This document shows, one piece after another, positions 17,765 through 26,869 of a DNA stretch of 64,000 nt. The translations under genes were made by a program, and so were the position numbers. The notes below the pieces were generated by a model that was not told where the DNA came from, made no database searches, and saw only the letters and a list, made by a program, of their open reading frames with translations. Origin of the DNA: GCA-003244245 sp963712995 (lineage in GTDB: Bacteria; Actinomycetota; Actinomycetes; Mycobacteriales; Pseudonocardiaceae); assembly GCA_963712995.1 (NCBI GenBank), contig CAVQKH010000026.1, positions 186,001-250,000 of the forward strand. The letters run 5' to 3'. Each line of letters begins with the position of its first letter. Position 1 is the stretch's first letter.

Positions 17765-18322
17765 ATGAGCTGTGAACTTGCCCAACGGACCCGGATACGC
17801 GCATTCCGCGCCCGGCAGTATGTGTTGATCATCGCTGAGGGCGAGGTGCCTACGCCCGGCTTCGATGTCCGCATCGAGCAGAGCCCGTTACGGATCTTTC
17901 CTCCGCAGTACAACGTGCTGCGCTGCCCGCGACCAGGGATTTTTCCCCAGGTCATCACCCCCTATCTGGTCGCGGAGGCAGTCCGTTACCCCGAAGACCA
18001 GGCTACGGTGACGGTCCATCACGCCGATGGCACCGACCAGGTCACGATCGAGCCATGCGGCGAGGAGCTTGCCTCCTTCAGACGCGCCGTCGGCCACGAC
18101 GCCGCCCGGCCGTGCCCGCCGGGCGCCGATGAGGCCACCGGTTTCTCGAAGAATCTCAGTTTCGAGGAGGCCTTCGAGAACGCCCGGGCCAACCTTCCGC
18201 CATTCAAGACCGATGTCGCAGACGCCTTGGAGACGATCGAGGTAGTCGAGATCGGTGCCCTGTTCGGCGGCTTCGCCGGCTTCCGCGACCTGTTCGTCCG
18301 TATCTGCCGTACCCACGACTGA
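17765..18322 (+). CDS. Conserved hypothetical protein
   Basis: A 185-residue soluble protein without a recognisable family, signal peptide or membrane segment. GAGGGGGAGC before ATG at 17765 is a good ribosome binding site. The middle is beta-rich (ATVTVHHADGTDQVTIEPCGEE), and the C-terminal third is acidic and helical. It stands between two membrane-protein genes on the same strand. Confidence 0.6.
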   Translation: MSCELAQRTRIRAFRARQYVLIIAEGEVPTPGFDVRIEQSPLRIFPPQYNVLRCPRPGIFPQVITPYLVAEAVRYPEDQATVTVHHADGTDQVTIEPCGEELASFRRAVGHDAARPCPPGADEATGFSKNLSFEEAFENARANLPPFKTDVADALETIEVVEIGALFGGFAGFRDLFVRICRTHD

Positions 18323-18377
18323 GCATCGCCTCGCGCGGTGGGCGCGTGCATACGGTCCGTACACTGCTGCGGTGTCC

Positions 18378-18893
18378 ATGGTCGACGCGGTACTGGTGCG
18401 GATCCCGCAGCCCTACCGCGACATCGCTGTGCGGCACCGCGAGCTGGTGAAGTTCGCGCTGGTCGGTGGGAGCACCTACGTCGTGGACATCGTGTTGTTC
18501 ACACTGCTCAAGACGACGGTGCTGGAGCCGAAACCGGTCACCGCCAAGGTCGTGGCCGTGCTGGTGGCCACGATCGTGTCCTACGTCCTGAACCGGGAAT
18601 GGTCTTTCCGCACCCGGGGTGGCCGCGAACGCCATCATGAGGCGACGCTGTTCTTCCTGGTCTGCGGCATCGGCCTGGTGATCAACGCAACCCCGCTGTG
18701 GATCTCACGCTACGTGCTGTATCTGCAGGTGCCGCAGGTCAGCCTGCTCGTTCAGGAGGCAGCTGACTTCGCCAGCGCCAACATCATCGGGACGCTGCTG
18801 GCCATGGTCTTCCGGTGGTGGGCTTTCCGCAGGTACGTCTTCCCTGCGGAGAACGTGCGCCGGCAGGTCCCGGTCCCGGCGGACTCGGCGTGA
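18378..18893 (+). CDS. GtrA-family membrane protein
   Basis: A 171-residue protein with four hydrophobic segments and the GtrA/DPMS pattern: ELVKFALVGGSTYVVDIVLF at the start, YVLNREWSFR after the second helix, and RWWAFRRYVF at the end. Family members help move polyprenyl-linked sugars across the membrane. The location after purK matches Rv3277. GTG at 18372 is an alternative start. Confidence 0.88.
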   Translation: MVDAVLVRIPQPYRDIAVRHRELVKFALVGGSTYVVDIVLFTLLKTTVLEPKPVTAKVVAVLVATIVSYVLNREWSFRTRGGRERHHEATLFFLVCGIGLVINATPLWISRYVLYLQVPQVSLLVQEAADFASANIIGTLLAMVFRWWAFRRYVFPAENVRRQVPVPADSA

Positions 18894-18906
18894 TCAGCGG
18901 CCGTGA

Positions 18907-20196
18907 TCAACGGACCACGCCGGTGCCCGGTCGGGGGATCCCGGCCGGGTCCTCGCTCCGCGGCACCCGCAGGTAGACCGCGAACCGGGCGGGCCGCGCC
19001 GAGCTGAGCTCCAGGCGCCCGCCGTCGGCCTCGACCAGCGCCCTGGCCAACGCCAGCCCGACACCGGTGGAGGACGCCCCGGAGATCCCCCGGTCGAAGA
19101 CGTGCGGGGCCAACTCCTCGGGCACCCCTTCACCACCGTCGGTCACCTCGACCACGACCATCCGCTCCGGCGCCACCCCCGTCAACCGAGCGGACAGCGT
19201 CACCACGCCGGCCCCGTGCCGCAGCGCATTGTCGATCAGCACCCCGAGTGCCTCCCGCAGCCGACCGGGCGTGACCCGGGCGACCAGCCCCTCAGCCGCC
19301 CGCAGCCGCAGCGGCCGCCGGGCGGCGTCGGCCTGTGGACGCCAGTCGGCGACCACGTCGCCGAGCAGCGCGGCCAGCGCCACCGGTTCGGCGGTGGCAG
19401 CCCGAGCCTCCTCAGTGGCGCGCAACAGGTCATCGAGCACCGCACCGAGACGCTCGGCCTGCTCCAGCGCGGCCTCGGCCTCGGCGGCGGTGGCGGGGTC
19501 GGGGTGCGTGGCCAGCTCATCCAAGCGCAGCTGCAACGCGGTCAGCCGGCTGCGCAGTTGATGGGACACGTCGCCGACGAGGTCCCGCTCCCTGGCGACC
19601 AGCGCGGCCAACGCCGCCGCCGAGGTGTCCAGCAACTCGGCGACCCGATCGAGTTCCGGAATACCGTGCCTGGAGGGCACGCGGCGGAAGTCTCCGGCGC
19701 CCAACCTGGCCGCGCGGTCGGCGACGTCCTGCAGGGGACCGGTCAGCCGCCGCGCGGTGAGCGTGGCGATGATGACGCCCGCCCCCACCGACAACCCCAG
19801 GAGGAGACAGACGAGCCCGAGAGAGCGCAGCTGATCGTTCCGGACCCCGCTTCTGGGCACCGCCAGCCGGATGGTGCCGCGCTGACCCAGCGCCAATGAC
19901 TCGGCCACCGCGCCGGCACCAGGATCGGCACCGATCACCAGTCGAGGAGCCCACGGCGAGTCCACCACCAGCTGAGCCCCCGGGGGAAGCGCCCGCGCGA
20001 TCGAACCCGGACCCGCCGAAGGAACCTGCGGATTCGGTGCGGCCAACTGGGGTACCAGCTGCGCCAGCCGGATCTGCAGGTCGGCCCGGGCGGCGTAGTC
20101 CGCCAACCGCCAGGACGCGAACGCCAGCGGTACACCCAGCACGAGTCCGGTGATCGCCACCGCGATCACCGTGGACCACCGAATCCTCCACCGCAC
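18907..20196 (-). CDS. Sensor histidine kinase
   Basis: A 429-residue HisKA/HATPase kinase. A transmembrane helix at about 8-28, a short extracellular part and a second helix at about 127-150 precede a HAMP linker (ARRLTGPLQDVADRAARLGAGDF). The phosphoacceptor is the His in GDVSHQLRSRLTAL. The ATPase has N box LIDNALRHG and G boxes DGGEGVP and STGVGLALA. It follows its response regulator by 31 bases. The signal is unknown. Confidence 0.93.
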   Translation of the reverse strand: MRWRIRWSTVIAVAITGLVLGVPLAFASWRLADYAARADLQIRLAQLVPQLAAPNPQVPSAGPGSIARALPPGAQLVVDSPWAPRLVIGADPGAGAVAESLALGQRGTIRLAVPRSGVRNDQLRSLGLVCLLLGLSVGAGVIIATLTARRLTGPLQDVADRAARLGAGDFRRVPSRHGIPELDRVAELLDTSAAALAALVARERDLVGDVSHQLRSRLTALQLRLDELATHPDPATAAEAEAALEQAERLGAVLDDLLRATEEARAATAEPVALAALLGDVVADWRPQADAARRPLRLRAAEGLVARVTPGRLREALGVLIDNALRHGAGVVTLSARLTGVAPERMVVVEVTDGGEGVPEELAPHVFDRGISGASSTGVGLALARALVEADGGRLELSSARPARFAVYLRVPRSEDPAGIPRPGTGVVR

Positions 20197-20227
20197 GGCC
20201 GAACGTTACGCCGGTTGGCGGCATCTG

Positions 20228-20890
20228 TTACAGAGCGTCGAAGCGGAACCCGACTCCCCGGACGGTGGCGATCCGGCTGCTGCCGATCTTTCGGCGCAAC
20301 CAGGACATGTGCATGTCCAACGTCTTGGAATTCTTCAGCTCCGGGTCCTTCCACACCTCGCGCAGGATCTCCTCGCGACTGACCACCTGCCCAGGCCGGG
20401 ACAGCAGCACCCGCAACAGCTCGAATTCCTTGTTGGCCAGCGCGATCTCGGCGCCCTCGATGAGTACCCGGCGGCCGGCGAGGTCCATCCGCACCCCACC
20501 CGCCTCCAGCGCGTCCGGCGTGTCCGGGACGCTGCGGCGGAGCAGCGCGCGCACCCTGGCCAGCAGTTCGGCCAGCCGGAAGGGCTTGGCGACGTAGTCG
20601 TCAGCCCCCGCGTCCAGCCCGACGACGAAGTCCACCTCATCGGTGCGGGCGGTGAGCATGAGCACCGGGAGATCCGGGCGCACCCGGCGAAGCCGGCGGC
20701 AGACGTCCAGGCCGTCCATGCCGGGTAGCCCGAGATCGAGCACCAACAGGTCGACATCCTCCTTGTCGGCCCAGGTCAGCGCCGTGTGGCCGTCACCGAC
20801 GACCACCACTTCGTGACCTTCCCGCTGCAGCGCGCGGGACAACGGCGCGGCGATGCCGGTGTCGTCCTCGACGAGCAGCACAGTGGTCAC
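20228..20890 (-). CDS. OmpR/PhoB-family response regulator
   Basis: A 220-residue regulator. The receiver domain (1-120) has acidic VEDD, phosphoacceptor Asp in LLVLDLGLPGMDG, Thr in LTART and Lys in YVAKPF. The C-terminal winged helix ends with TVRGVGFRFD. It is transcribed just before its partner kinase and divergently from hisN. Confidence 0.95.
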   Translation of the reverse strand: MTTVLLVEDDTGIAAPLSRALQREGHEVVVVGDGHTALTWADKEDVDLLVLDLGLPGMDGLDVCRRLRRVRPDLPVLMLTARTDEVDFVVGLDAGADDYVAKPFRLAELLARVRALLRRSVPDTPDALEAGGVRMDLAGRRVLIEGAEIALANKEFELLRVLLSRPGQVVSREEILREVWKDPELKNSKTLDMHMSWLRRKIGSSRIATVRGVGFRFDAL

Positions 20891-20924
20891 TCCTCCAGCC
20901 TAGGCCGCATGGCAGCCTGTGTTC

Positions 20925-21719
20925 GTGACCACCGATGGGTTTCACACCGAAGATCTCGTCTTGGCTCTGAGCTTGGCCGATACTGCCGACCAGATCACGC
21001 TGAGCCGGGCGGGTGCAGCGGACCTGCGGGTCGACCGCAAACCCGACCGGTCCCCGGTCACCGACGCCGACCTGGCCGTCGAGGACGCGATCCGCACAGT
21101 GCTGGCAGCCCAGCGGCCCCGGGACTCGGTGCTCGGCGAGGAGCGCGGTGGCGCTGTGACGGATGCCGACCGGCGCTGGCTGCTGGACCCGATCGACGGC
21201 ACGAAGAACTTCCTGCGTGGTGTGCCGGTCTGGGCGACCCTCATCGCGCTGGTCGAGCGCGGCAAACCGGTGGTCGGGGTGATCAGCGCGCCGGCGCTGG
21301 GGCGGCGCTGGTGGGCGGCCACCGGGGCCGGTGCGCACACCCGGGACGCCCACGGGATCACCCGGACCATCACGGTGTCCGCAGTCAGCGAGCTCGCCGA
21401 CGCCTACGTCTCCACGACCCACCTGGGCAGCTGGGTGGAGTACCGCAGCCGGGAGTCCTACCTCTCGCTGGTGGACGCGACCTGGGAGAACCGTGCCTTC
21501 GGCGATTTCTGGCAGCACTGCCTGGTCGCCGAGGGCGCGATCGACCTGGCCGCCGAGCCGGTCGTCAATCCCTGGGACGTGGCCGCCGTGCAGGTGCTGG
21601 TGGAGCAGGCCGGCGGCCGGTTCACCGATCTGGAGGGACTTCCCCGGTACGACGGCGGCACCGCCCTGTCCTCCAACGGCCTGCTCCACGACGCCGCCCT
21701 GACCCTGCTGCGCTCCTGA
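20925..21719 (+). CDS. hisN: Histidinol-phosphatase, inositol monophosphatase type
   Basis: About 264 residues. Metal and substrate motifs are GEE (about residue 72), DPIDGTKNFLRG and NPWDVAAVQVLVEQAGG. Actinobacteria use this IMPase-fold enzyme for dephosphorylation of L-histidinol phosphate in histidine synthesis. GTG at 20919 is an alternative start. A fragment of this gene is duplicated at 26292-26778, so this is the intact copy and the left arm of the segmental duplication. Confidence 0.9.
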   Translation: MTTDGFHTEDLVLALSLADTADQITLSRAGAADLRVDRKPDRSPVTDADLAVEDAIRTVLAAQRPRDSVLGEERGGAVTDADRRWLLDPIDGTKNFLRGVPVWATLIALVERGKPVVGVISAPALGRRWWAATGAGAHTRDAHGITRTITVSAVSELADAYVSTTHLGSWVEYRSRESYLSLVDATWENRAFGDFWQHCLVAEGAIDLAAEPVVNPWDVAAVQVLVEQAGGRFTDLEGLPRYDGGTALSSNGLLHDAALTLLRS

Positions 21720-22038
21720 CGGCTCGATCTTGCCCTGAGGACGGCTGCATGGTTCTACGAGATGCGACCTAATCGACGCGTCTTGCCGAATCACCCGATC
21801 GAGGGTATCTCTGTGTCGTAGTTCGCTCCGGGGACACCAGGGTTGTCCACATCCTTGGCCTGGACATACGTCGCCGTGAGCGAGAACTATCCACAGCTTG
21901 TCACGCCGAATTCTTGTTTATCCCCAAGCAGCGACCTTGCTGTCCACGTAGCGATCCCCAAGCAAGCTTCGCTAGGTTGCGGCCTCTCGTTCATCTTACT
22001 CCGCCATAAGGGCGGTTCACCCCTTGTGAGGCTGCCAC
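21720..22038. other. Spacer between hisN and the MazG-like gene
   Basis: No gene is supported. The stretch from 21752 is repeated almost unchanged at 26778-27064. It holds the DnaA-box-like motifs described next and should contain the promoter of the MazG-like gene. Confidence 0.5.
21843..21948. promoter_or_regulatory. Cluster of four DnaA-box-like motifs (copy 1)
   Basis: TTGTCCACA at 21843-21851 matches the actinobacterial DnaA box. CTATCCACA (21887-21895), TTATCCCCA (21918-21926) and CTGTCCACG (21940-21948) are one- or two-base variants, all in the same direction and about 90 bases upstream of the MazG-like gene. The first three are kept in copy 2. Binding is inference from motif only. 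Confidence 0.4.
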
Positions 22039-22356
22039 GTGCTCCCCTTGAAGCAAGCTACGGCACTTGATGACCTTCAGCGTTACGTTGCAGAGATGGA
22101 GGAGGAGCGCGGCTTCAGTCACCGTGATGTTGTGCAGCAGTGTCTCCTGCTGGGCGAAGAGGTCGGCGAATTATTCAAGGCAGTTCGCAAGCACAAAAAG
22201 ATGCGCGTCGGGACGACTTCAGTAACCGGCACCGTTGACGAAGAGCTCGCTGACGTACTGATCTACCTCTGCGCGATCGCAAATCGACTGGAGATTAATA
22301 TTGACGACGCACTGAGAAAGAAGGAGGTATTAAATGAGACTCGAACCTGGAAGTAG
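22039..22356 (+). CDS. MazG-like nucleotide pyrophosphohydrolase (copy 1)
   Basis: A 105-residue all-alpha NTP pyrophosphatase of the MazG/dCTPase type. Metal ligands are seen in LLGEEVGELFKAV (EExxE) and VDEELADVLIYLCAIANRL (ExxD). Such enzymes cut NTPs or dNTPs to the monophosphate. GTG at 22039 is the probable start; the region is lower in GC than the flanks. It is nearly identical to 27065-27382 and lies 11 bases from the convergent TPR regulator gene. Confidence 0.85.
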   Translation: MLPLKQATALDDLQRYVAEMEEERGFSHRDVVQQCLLLGEEVGELFKAVRKHKKMRVGTTSVTGTVDEELADVLIYLCAIANRLEINIDDALRKKEVLNETRTWK

Positions 22357-22367
22357 CTTGTCTGGCG

Positions 22368-23798
22368 TCAGTCTGGTCTGGCGCTGCGGGTGAGAAAGGC
22401 AGTGATGCGTTCGTCCAGCTCGCGGAGGTGCGGCGAGCCGGCGCGCAGTGGCTGGACCTGCCGTTGCAGCGTGCGCAGTCGGTCGAGTGTGCGGGTGGAG
22501 CTGACCTGCGCGGCGGTGCGCAGCGCGTCGCGTCCTAAGGCGGCGGCCTGCTCCAGGTCGTTGCCGAGCAGGTGGGCGCCGGAAAGGTCGGTCTGGGCGA
22601 AGCAACGGGCCCGGACCCGCCAAGGCTCGTAGTCGCGCACCGCGGTGGCACTGAGCGTGATGGCCTGACCGGCCTCACCGAGGTCACGCAGACACTTGCC
22701 GAGGTCCGCAGCGAACGCGGCCTCGGTGTAGAGGGCCAGCCACTGGGGCTCGCCGTCGAGGCGCATCACCTCGTAGCACCGCTGGGCTTCCAGCACCGCT
22801 CGGTGAGCCTCGCGGGCGTCGCCGACCAGGGCCAGACCGCGGGCTTCCAGCGCGTGCAGCTCGGCAGCCAGCGCCGGGGTCGCCGTGCCCTGGGTGACGG
22901 CCAGCCCGGCCCTGGCCAGAGCCACCGCCTGGCGCCCGTTACGGAGCCGGTCGTGCTCGGTGAGCGCGTTCTGCCCGATCTGCACCGTCATGGCGCTCAT
23001 CTCGCTGAGCACGGCGGCGGCGTAGCGCCGGTCACCCGCCGCGATCGCCAGATCGAGCGCCTGGATGAAGTAGCGCTGCGCCAACGCGGCACGGCCCATA
23101 TCAGCCGCCGTGAAACCAGCCAACTTGGCGGCCTGCGCGACGGCAGTCAACAAAGCTTTACCGGTCTTCTCCGAATAGGTGCCATGCAGAAGCTGGTTGG
23201 CCTCCCGGTGCAGCAGCGACACCACCTGCTCACGCAGCCGCCCCGAGCCGTAGCGGTAATCGAGCTGGCGCAGCTGGGTGACCCGTGCGGTGAGGATCTC
23301 CACGTCGGCCATGCCCACCCGCCGGCCCGACACCCGGGCGGCGCGCTCCGCCGGGGGCACCGTGAGCGCGAACAGCGCCGGTTCCGAGAAGGCCGCCGCG
23401 TTGAACGCGGAGCCCAGCAGGAACTTCCGTCGGCGCATGTCCCGTCCCGACAACTCGACGACCGTGCGGAGCGTGCCCTCCAGTGTCGCAGAACAGTGCA
23501 GGCCGTCGTGGAGATCTTCCGACGCAGGAGCGCGGTCGGCGAACCCGCAGTCGGTCACGCTGATCTCCTGGTGCAGGTTCCGGGACAACACCGTGGCCAC
23601 CAGCCTGGGCACCGGCCACCGCGGCTGGCAACCATCCAGCATCCGACGCACCGACGTCGTGTTCGTCCCGACGTGCACTCCTTCCCTGGCGCCCGCCGTC
23701 ACCACCGCGCGCGCCAGCGCGGCGTTGCTCACCCCCGCCTCGTCCATCAGCGCTCGTAACGCGCGGTTACCACCTGCCACCTCACTTTCGCTCCCCAC
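22368..23798 (-). CDS. TPR-containing transcriptional regulator (copy 1, full length)
   Basis: A 476-residue protein. The N-terminal part (about 10-80: LMDEAGVSNAALARAV, NTTSVRRMLDGCQPRWPVPRLV) resembles the DNA-binding half of actinobacterial XRE/TPR regulators. The remainder is Ala/Leu-rich helical repeats (for example ALEARGLALVGDAREAHRAVLEAQRCY). The divergent neighbour is a small Cys-rich protein, a pairing seen repeatedly in Pseudonocardiales. The effector is unknown. A second copy at 30707-31657 lacks residues about 33-188. Confidence 0.75.
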   Translation of the reverse strand: MGSESEVAGGNRALRALMDEAGVSNAALARAVVTAGAREGVHVGTNTTSVRRMLDGCQPRWPVPRLVATVLSRNLHQEISVTDCGFADRAPASEDLHDGLHCSATLEGTLRTVVELSGRDMRRRKFLLGSAFNAAAFSEPALFALTVPPAERAARVSGRRVGMADVEILTARVTQLRQLDYRYGSGRLREQVVSLLHREANQLLHGTYSEKTGKALLTAVAQAAKLAGFTAADMGRAALAQRYFIQALDLAIAAGDRRYAAAVLSEMSAMTVQIGQNALTEHDRLRNGRQAVALARAGLAVTQGTATPALAAELHALEARGLALVGDAREAHRAVLEAQRCYEVMRLDGEPQWLALYTEAAFAADLGKCLRDLGEAGQAITLSATAVRDYEPWRVRARCFAQTDLSGAHLLGNDLEQAAALGRDALRTAAQVSSTRTLDRLRTLQRQVQPLRAGSPHLRELDERITAFLTRSARPD

Positions 23799-24010
23799 GA
23801 TGTCCCCGCCTGCTGTCCTCGTCTGTGTGCCGACAACAACCGATCATCGCGGTCACCGGACGCACTGTGAAGCCACTGCGTGAAGTGAGACGCAAGTGGG
23901 ACTCCCGAGCACCAACCGGACCCAACGCCACACCATGTCAACCACCTTCGCGCTGAGCTGTGCGTTTCTCTGGTGATGACGGTCCATTGCCATCCGAGGA
24001 GAAACCCAGG

Positions 24011-24253
24011 ATGCCCTTTACCACCCCCGGAGCCGCGATCTTTCCTGAACCTCGGTCGTTCTTCTGGCGTCCTATCGACGGTGAGCGCCACGCGGCTGAG
24101 ATCCGCGACCGAAACCTGCCCTCCGACGAGTTGATCGGCACGCTCTGCGGGCAACAACTGAAGCAGGCACCGGTGACCGACCTCGAGTGGCTCTGGCCCA
24201 CCTGCCCCGCCTGCTGGTCCGCTACCGCGACGCGCGTTGGGCTGCGGGCATGA
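24011..24253 (+). CDS. Small Cys-rich (putative zinc-binding) protein (copy 1)
   Basis: An 80-residue protein preceded by GAGGAG. Recognisable elements are FFWRPIDGERHA, LCGQQLKQAPVTDLEWLWPTCPACW; one upstream Cys and a CPAC pair could bind zinc. The same protein is encoded at 31878-32117. It is divergent from the TPR regulator and probably regulated by it. Function is unknown. Confidence 0.7.
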   Translation: MPFTTPGAAIFPEPRSFFWRPIDGERHAAEIRDRNLPSDELIGTLCGQQLKQAPVTDLEWLWPTCPACWSATATRVGLRA

Positions 24254-24406
24254 CTGGCAGGCGAGGGAGGCTATTCCAACGCCGCAGTGGTGACCCCCTT
24301 TGACGAGAACCCAGCCGCTGGAACTGCTCAAAGTGCTGCGTTTCGGCCTCGGACACGACCCGACGCACCTTCCTGAACTGGTCAGCCTGCGCGCCGGTGG
24401 GCAGGC

Positions 24407-25336
24407 TCACCGGCGCGCAGCGGCGAGGGCACAGATGATGTCGATGTGCTCAAGTAGATCTTCTCGCCGCAGTACGAACACACCGATCGGTCCGGCTTTG
24501 AATTCCACCCAGCGGAACGGCACGTTCGGCAGCAAACGCACTAAGGCCTGTTTGCTCTCGCCGACCTCGACGATGAGCATGCCCGCGTCGGTGAGATACG
24601 CAGCGGCCTGATCAAGGATCTCCAAGACCACATCGAGGCCGTCTTCGCCAGCGGTAAAGGCCAGTTTGGGCTCGTGGCCATATTCGGCTCCCAGTGCGAT
24701 GTACTCGTCGTACTCGTCCTGAGTGACGTAAGGCGGGTTAGACACGATCAGGTCGTAGCGTTCACCCCCGAGCGCGGAGAACAGGTCGGAACGCACCGCT
24801 CGCACCTGCAGCTGCACGCCGTTGGCCACGATGTTCTCCCCCGCCAGAGAAAGAGCGTCCTGACTGAGATCAGCGATGTCGACATGCCAGCCGGGGTTGT
24901 GGACCGCCATCGCGATGCCAATACAGCCCGAGCCGGTACACAGATCCAGCGCACGCTCGACACAGTGACCGTTGAGCCACGGCGCAAAGCCATCCTCAAT
25001 AAGCTCCGCGATCGGCGAACGCGGGACCAGCGCACGCTCGTCGGTGCGGAACTTGACACCGGCGAACCAACCTTCGCCGAGCAGATAACCGACCGACTTA
25101 CGCTCAGTGACACGACGCTCGATGAGCGCCAGCACACGCTGACACTCGTCACTGGTCAGACGCGACTGACCATAGGCAGGCGGCAAATCGGGCGGTAAGT
25201 GCAGCACACCCAGCACAAGGTAGGTGGCCTCGTCGATGGCAGTGTCATAGAGATGACCGAAGATGAGTCCAGCGGTAGCGAAACGGCTGGCACCATAACG
25301 AATAAAATCAGTAATAGTGAGCAACCCGGCAGTCAT
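24407..25336 (-). CDS. prmB: Ribosomal protein L3 N5-glutamine methyltransferase (PrmB-like)
   Basis: A 309-residue HemK-family methyltransferase. The N-terminal helical domain matches PrmB (DFIRYGASRF, AGLIFGHLYDTAIDEATYL, LIERRVTERKSVGYLLGEGWF). The SAM site is LDLCTGSGCIGIA and the catalytic motif is SNPPYV. PrmB methylates a Gln of ribosomal protein L3 in gamma-proteobacteria. The paralogue PrmC is universal, whereas PrmB is unusual in actinobacteria. It lies alone between the two arms of the duplication, and the flank is AT-richer, which suggests acquisition. Confidence 0.8.
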   Translation of the reverse strand: MTAGLLTITDFIRYGASRFATAGLIFGHLYDTAIDEATYLVLGVLHLPPDLPPAYGQSRLTSDECQRVLALIERRVTERKSVGYLLGEGWFAGVKFRTDERALVPRSPIAELIEDGFAPWLNGHCVERALDLCTGSGCIGIAMAVHNPGWHVDIADLSQDALSLAGENIVANGVQLQVRAVRSDLFSALGGERYDLIVSNPPYVTQDEYDEYIALGAEYGHEPKLAFTAGEDGLDVVLEILDQAAAYLTDAGMLIVEVGESKQALVRLLPNVPFRWVEFKAGPIGVFVLRREDLLEHIDIICALAAARR

Positions 25337-26085
25337 GACAACCTCCTATAAGTCCCCATCGTGCAAACGGTAGAATTCCTCACTACATGACGGCGAAGGT
25401 GCACAACGCACCTCGAACCGGTCGCTACCGACCCCCACCCGTGACAAGAATACATGCGTGTCGAACCCGCAAGCCGACCACGTAACGATTTCACCACTAT
25501 AAGCGACAAAAGAAACCAAACCGACCGGAGAGCGTCACGCCAATGGGTCCAAAAGGGTGACGCGGCAGCGAAGAGTGTCACAGAGGGTAAAACACACAGA
25601 GAGTAAAAACACACAGAGAGTAAAAAGCGGCCAACACTACAACTGAGAGCTACTCAACGATCTCGAGCGAGACGGCCAGCGCCACCCAGGACAAGACAGC
25701 AACAGGCGATGACGATCGACAGATATGCTCCCCGTGCCGATTGAGATGGGAACGGCCCCACCCGATGCGAACGGATGGGGGCTCCGTTCGGTTTTGCTGA
25801 CTTTGGTTGGTCGAAATGTTGCTGGTTCTCACCCGTTCTCACCCGCGGCGGTGAACACTCTCAGCTCGGCCGCAGTGAACGTCAAGACCAGTCCGGTCGG
25901 GTTCTTGCTGTCCCGCACGCACCGCCGATGCCGAGGTCAGTCACGACACAAACGGTGATGATCACCCGCGTCCGGCGGACGGAAAGATCACAAGTAACCT
26001 GGAGGTGACTCCCTCACCGAGGTACCCAACCCCGGGGCGACGGCTCCGGGGCATCGGTGGGGGTCTGGTGAGGAGAGGTGCCCTG
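25337..26085. other. Long intergenic region between prmB and the truncated regulator
   Basis: About 750 bases without a supported gene. The left part is AT-rich for this genome and carries the short tandem repeat at 25579-25626. The right end holds GAGGAGAGG, the ribosome binding site of the truncated XRE gene. Confidence 0.45.
25579..25626. repeat. Short tandem repeat, 17-bp unit
   Basis: Two exact copies of a 17-bp unit (CACACAGAGAGTAAAAA, 25593-25609 and 25610-25626) follow a 14-bp variant at 25579. It lies upstream of prmB and could be replication slippage or binding sites. Confidence 0.6.
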
Positions 26086-26433
26086 GTGGACGTTGGCGAC
26101 GCGCGCACGATCGGCCGACGTCTGTACCAAATCCGCAATTCGCGACGCAAGTCGCTGCGGGTGGTCGCCGGGCTGGCGGGAATGAGCACGACGCAGTTGT
26201 GGCGGATCGAGCACGGGGAACGTGCCCTGGACAGCATCTCGGAGACCGTAGCGCTGGCCGACGCACTCCAGATCGCCCCGAGCGAGCTGATGCGGATCTG
26301 CGGGTCGACCGCAAACCCGACCGGTCCCCGGTCACCGACGCCGACCTGGCCGTCGAGGACGCGATCCGCACAGTGCTGGCAGCCCAGCGGCCCCGGGACT
26401 CGGTGCTCGGCGAGGAGCGCGGCGGCGCTGTGA
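26086..26433 (+). pseudogene. XRE regulator truncated by the hisN fragment
   Basis: GTG at 26086 follows GAGGAGAGG. The first 70 or so codons are a normal XRE helix-turn-helix (IGRRLYQIRNSRRKSLRVVAG, STTQLWRIEHGERA, ALADALQIAPSELMR). At about 26292 the sequence switches to hisN DNA read in the wrong frame and ends at 26433. Similar intact proteins are about 400 residues, so the sensor half has been lost at the duplication breakpoint. Confidence 0.8.
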
Positions 26434-26778
26434 CGGATGCCGACCGGCGCTGGCTGCTGGACCCGATCGACGGCACGAAGAACTTCCTGCGTGGTGTGCC
26501 GGTCTGGGCGACCCTCATCGCGCTGGTCGAGCGCGGCAAACCGGTGGTCGGAGTGATCAGCGCGCCGGCGCTGGGGCGGCGCTGGTGGGCGGCCACCGGG
26601 TCCGGTGCGCACACCCGGGACCCCCACGGGATCACCCGGACCATCACCGTGTCCGCAGTCAGCGAGCTCGCCGACGCCTACATCTCCACGACCCACCTGG
26701 GCAGCTGGGTGGAGTACCGCAGCCGGGAATCCTACCTCTCGCTGGTCGACGCGACCTGGGAAAACCGTGCCTTCGGCG
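26292..26778 (+). pseudogene. hisN fragment (copy 2)
   Basis: It matches hisN 21018-21504: the coding for DLRVDRKPD through WENRAFG is preserved, including DPIDGTKNF. It lacks the start and the last 70 or so codons and is joined at 26778 to sequence found after hisN in copy 1. The C-terminal metal-binding motif WDVAA is missing, so it cannot be a working phosphatase. Confidence 0.9.
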
Positions 26779-26869
26779 TTCTACGACATGCGACCCAATC
26801 GACGCGTCTTGCCGAATCACCCGATCGGGGTATCTCTGCGTCGTAGTTCGCTTCCGTGGGACACCAGGG

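Larger units (their letters stand above)
21018..24253. repeat. Segmental duplication, copy 1
   Basis: From inside hisN through the MazG-like gene, the TPR regulator and the Cys-rich protein, this stretch recurs at 26292-32117 with high nucleotide similarity. Relative to copy 2 it contains 247 bp (21505-21751) and about 468 bp (23235-23703) that copy 2 lacks, and it lacks the 3.3-kb cassette found in copy 2 after the MazG-like gene. Confidence 0.85.

Noticed and set aside
20793..21794. A long minus-strand open frame across hisN
   Set aside because: It is antisense to hisN and overlaps the response regulator start; no motif.
21843..21948. Possible chromosomal origin of replication
   Set aside because: There are only four boxes, no dnaA or dnaN gene nearby and no AT-rich unwinding region; a second copy lies 5 kb away.
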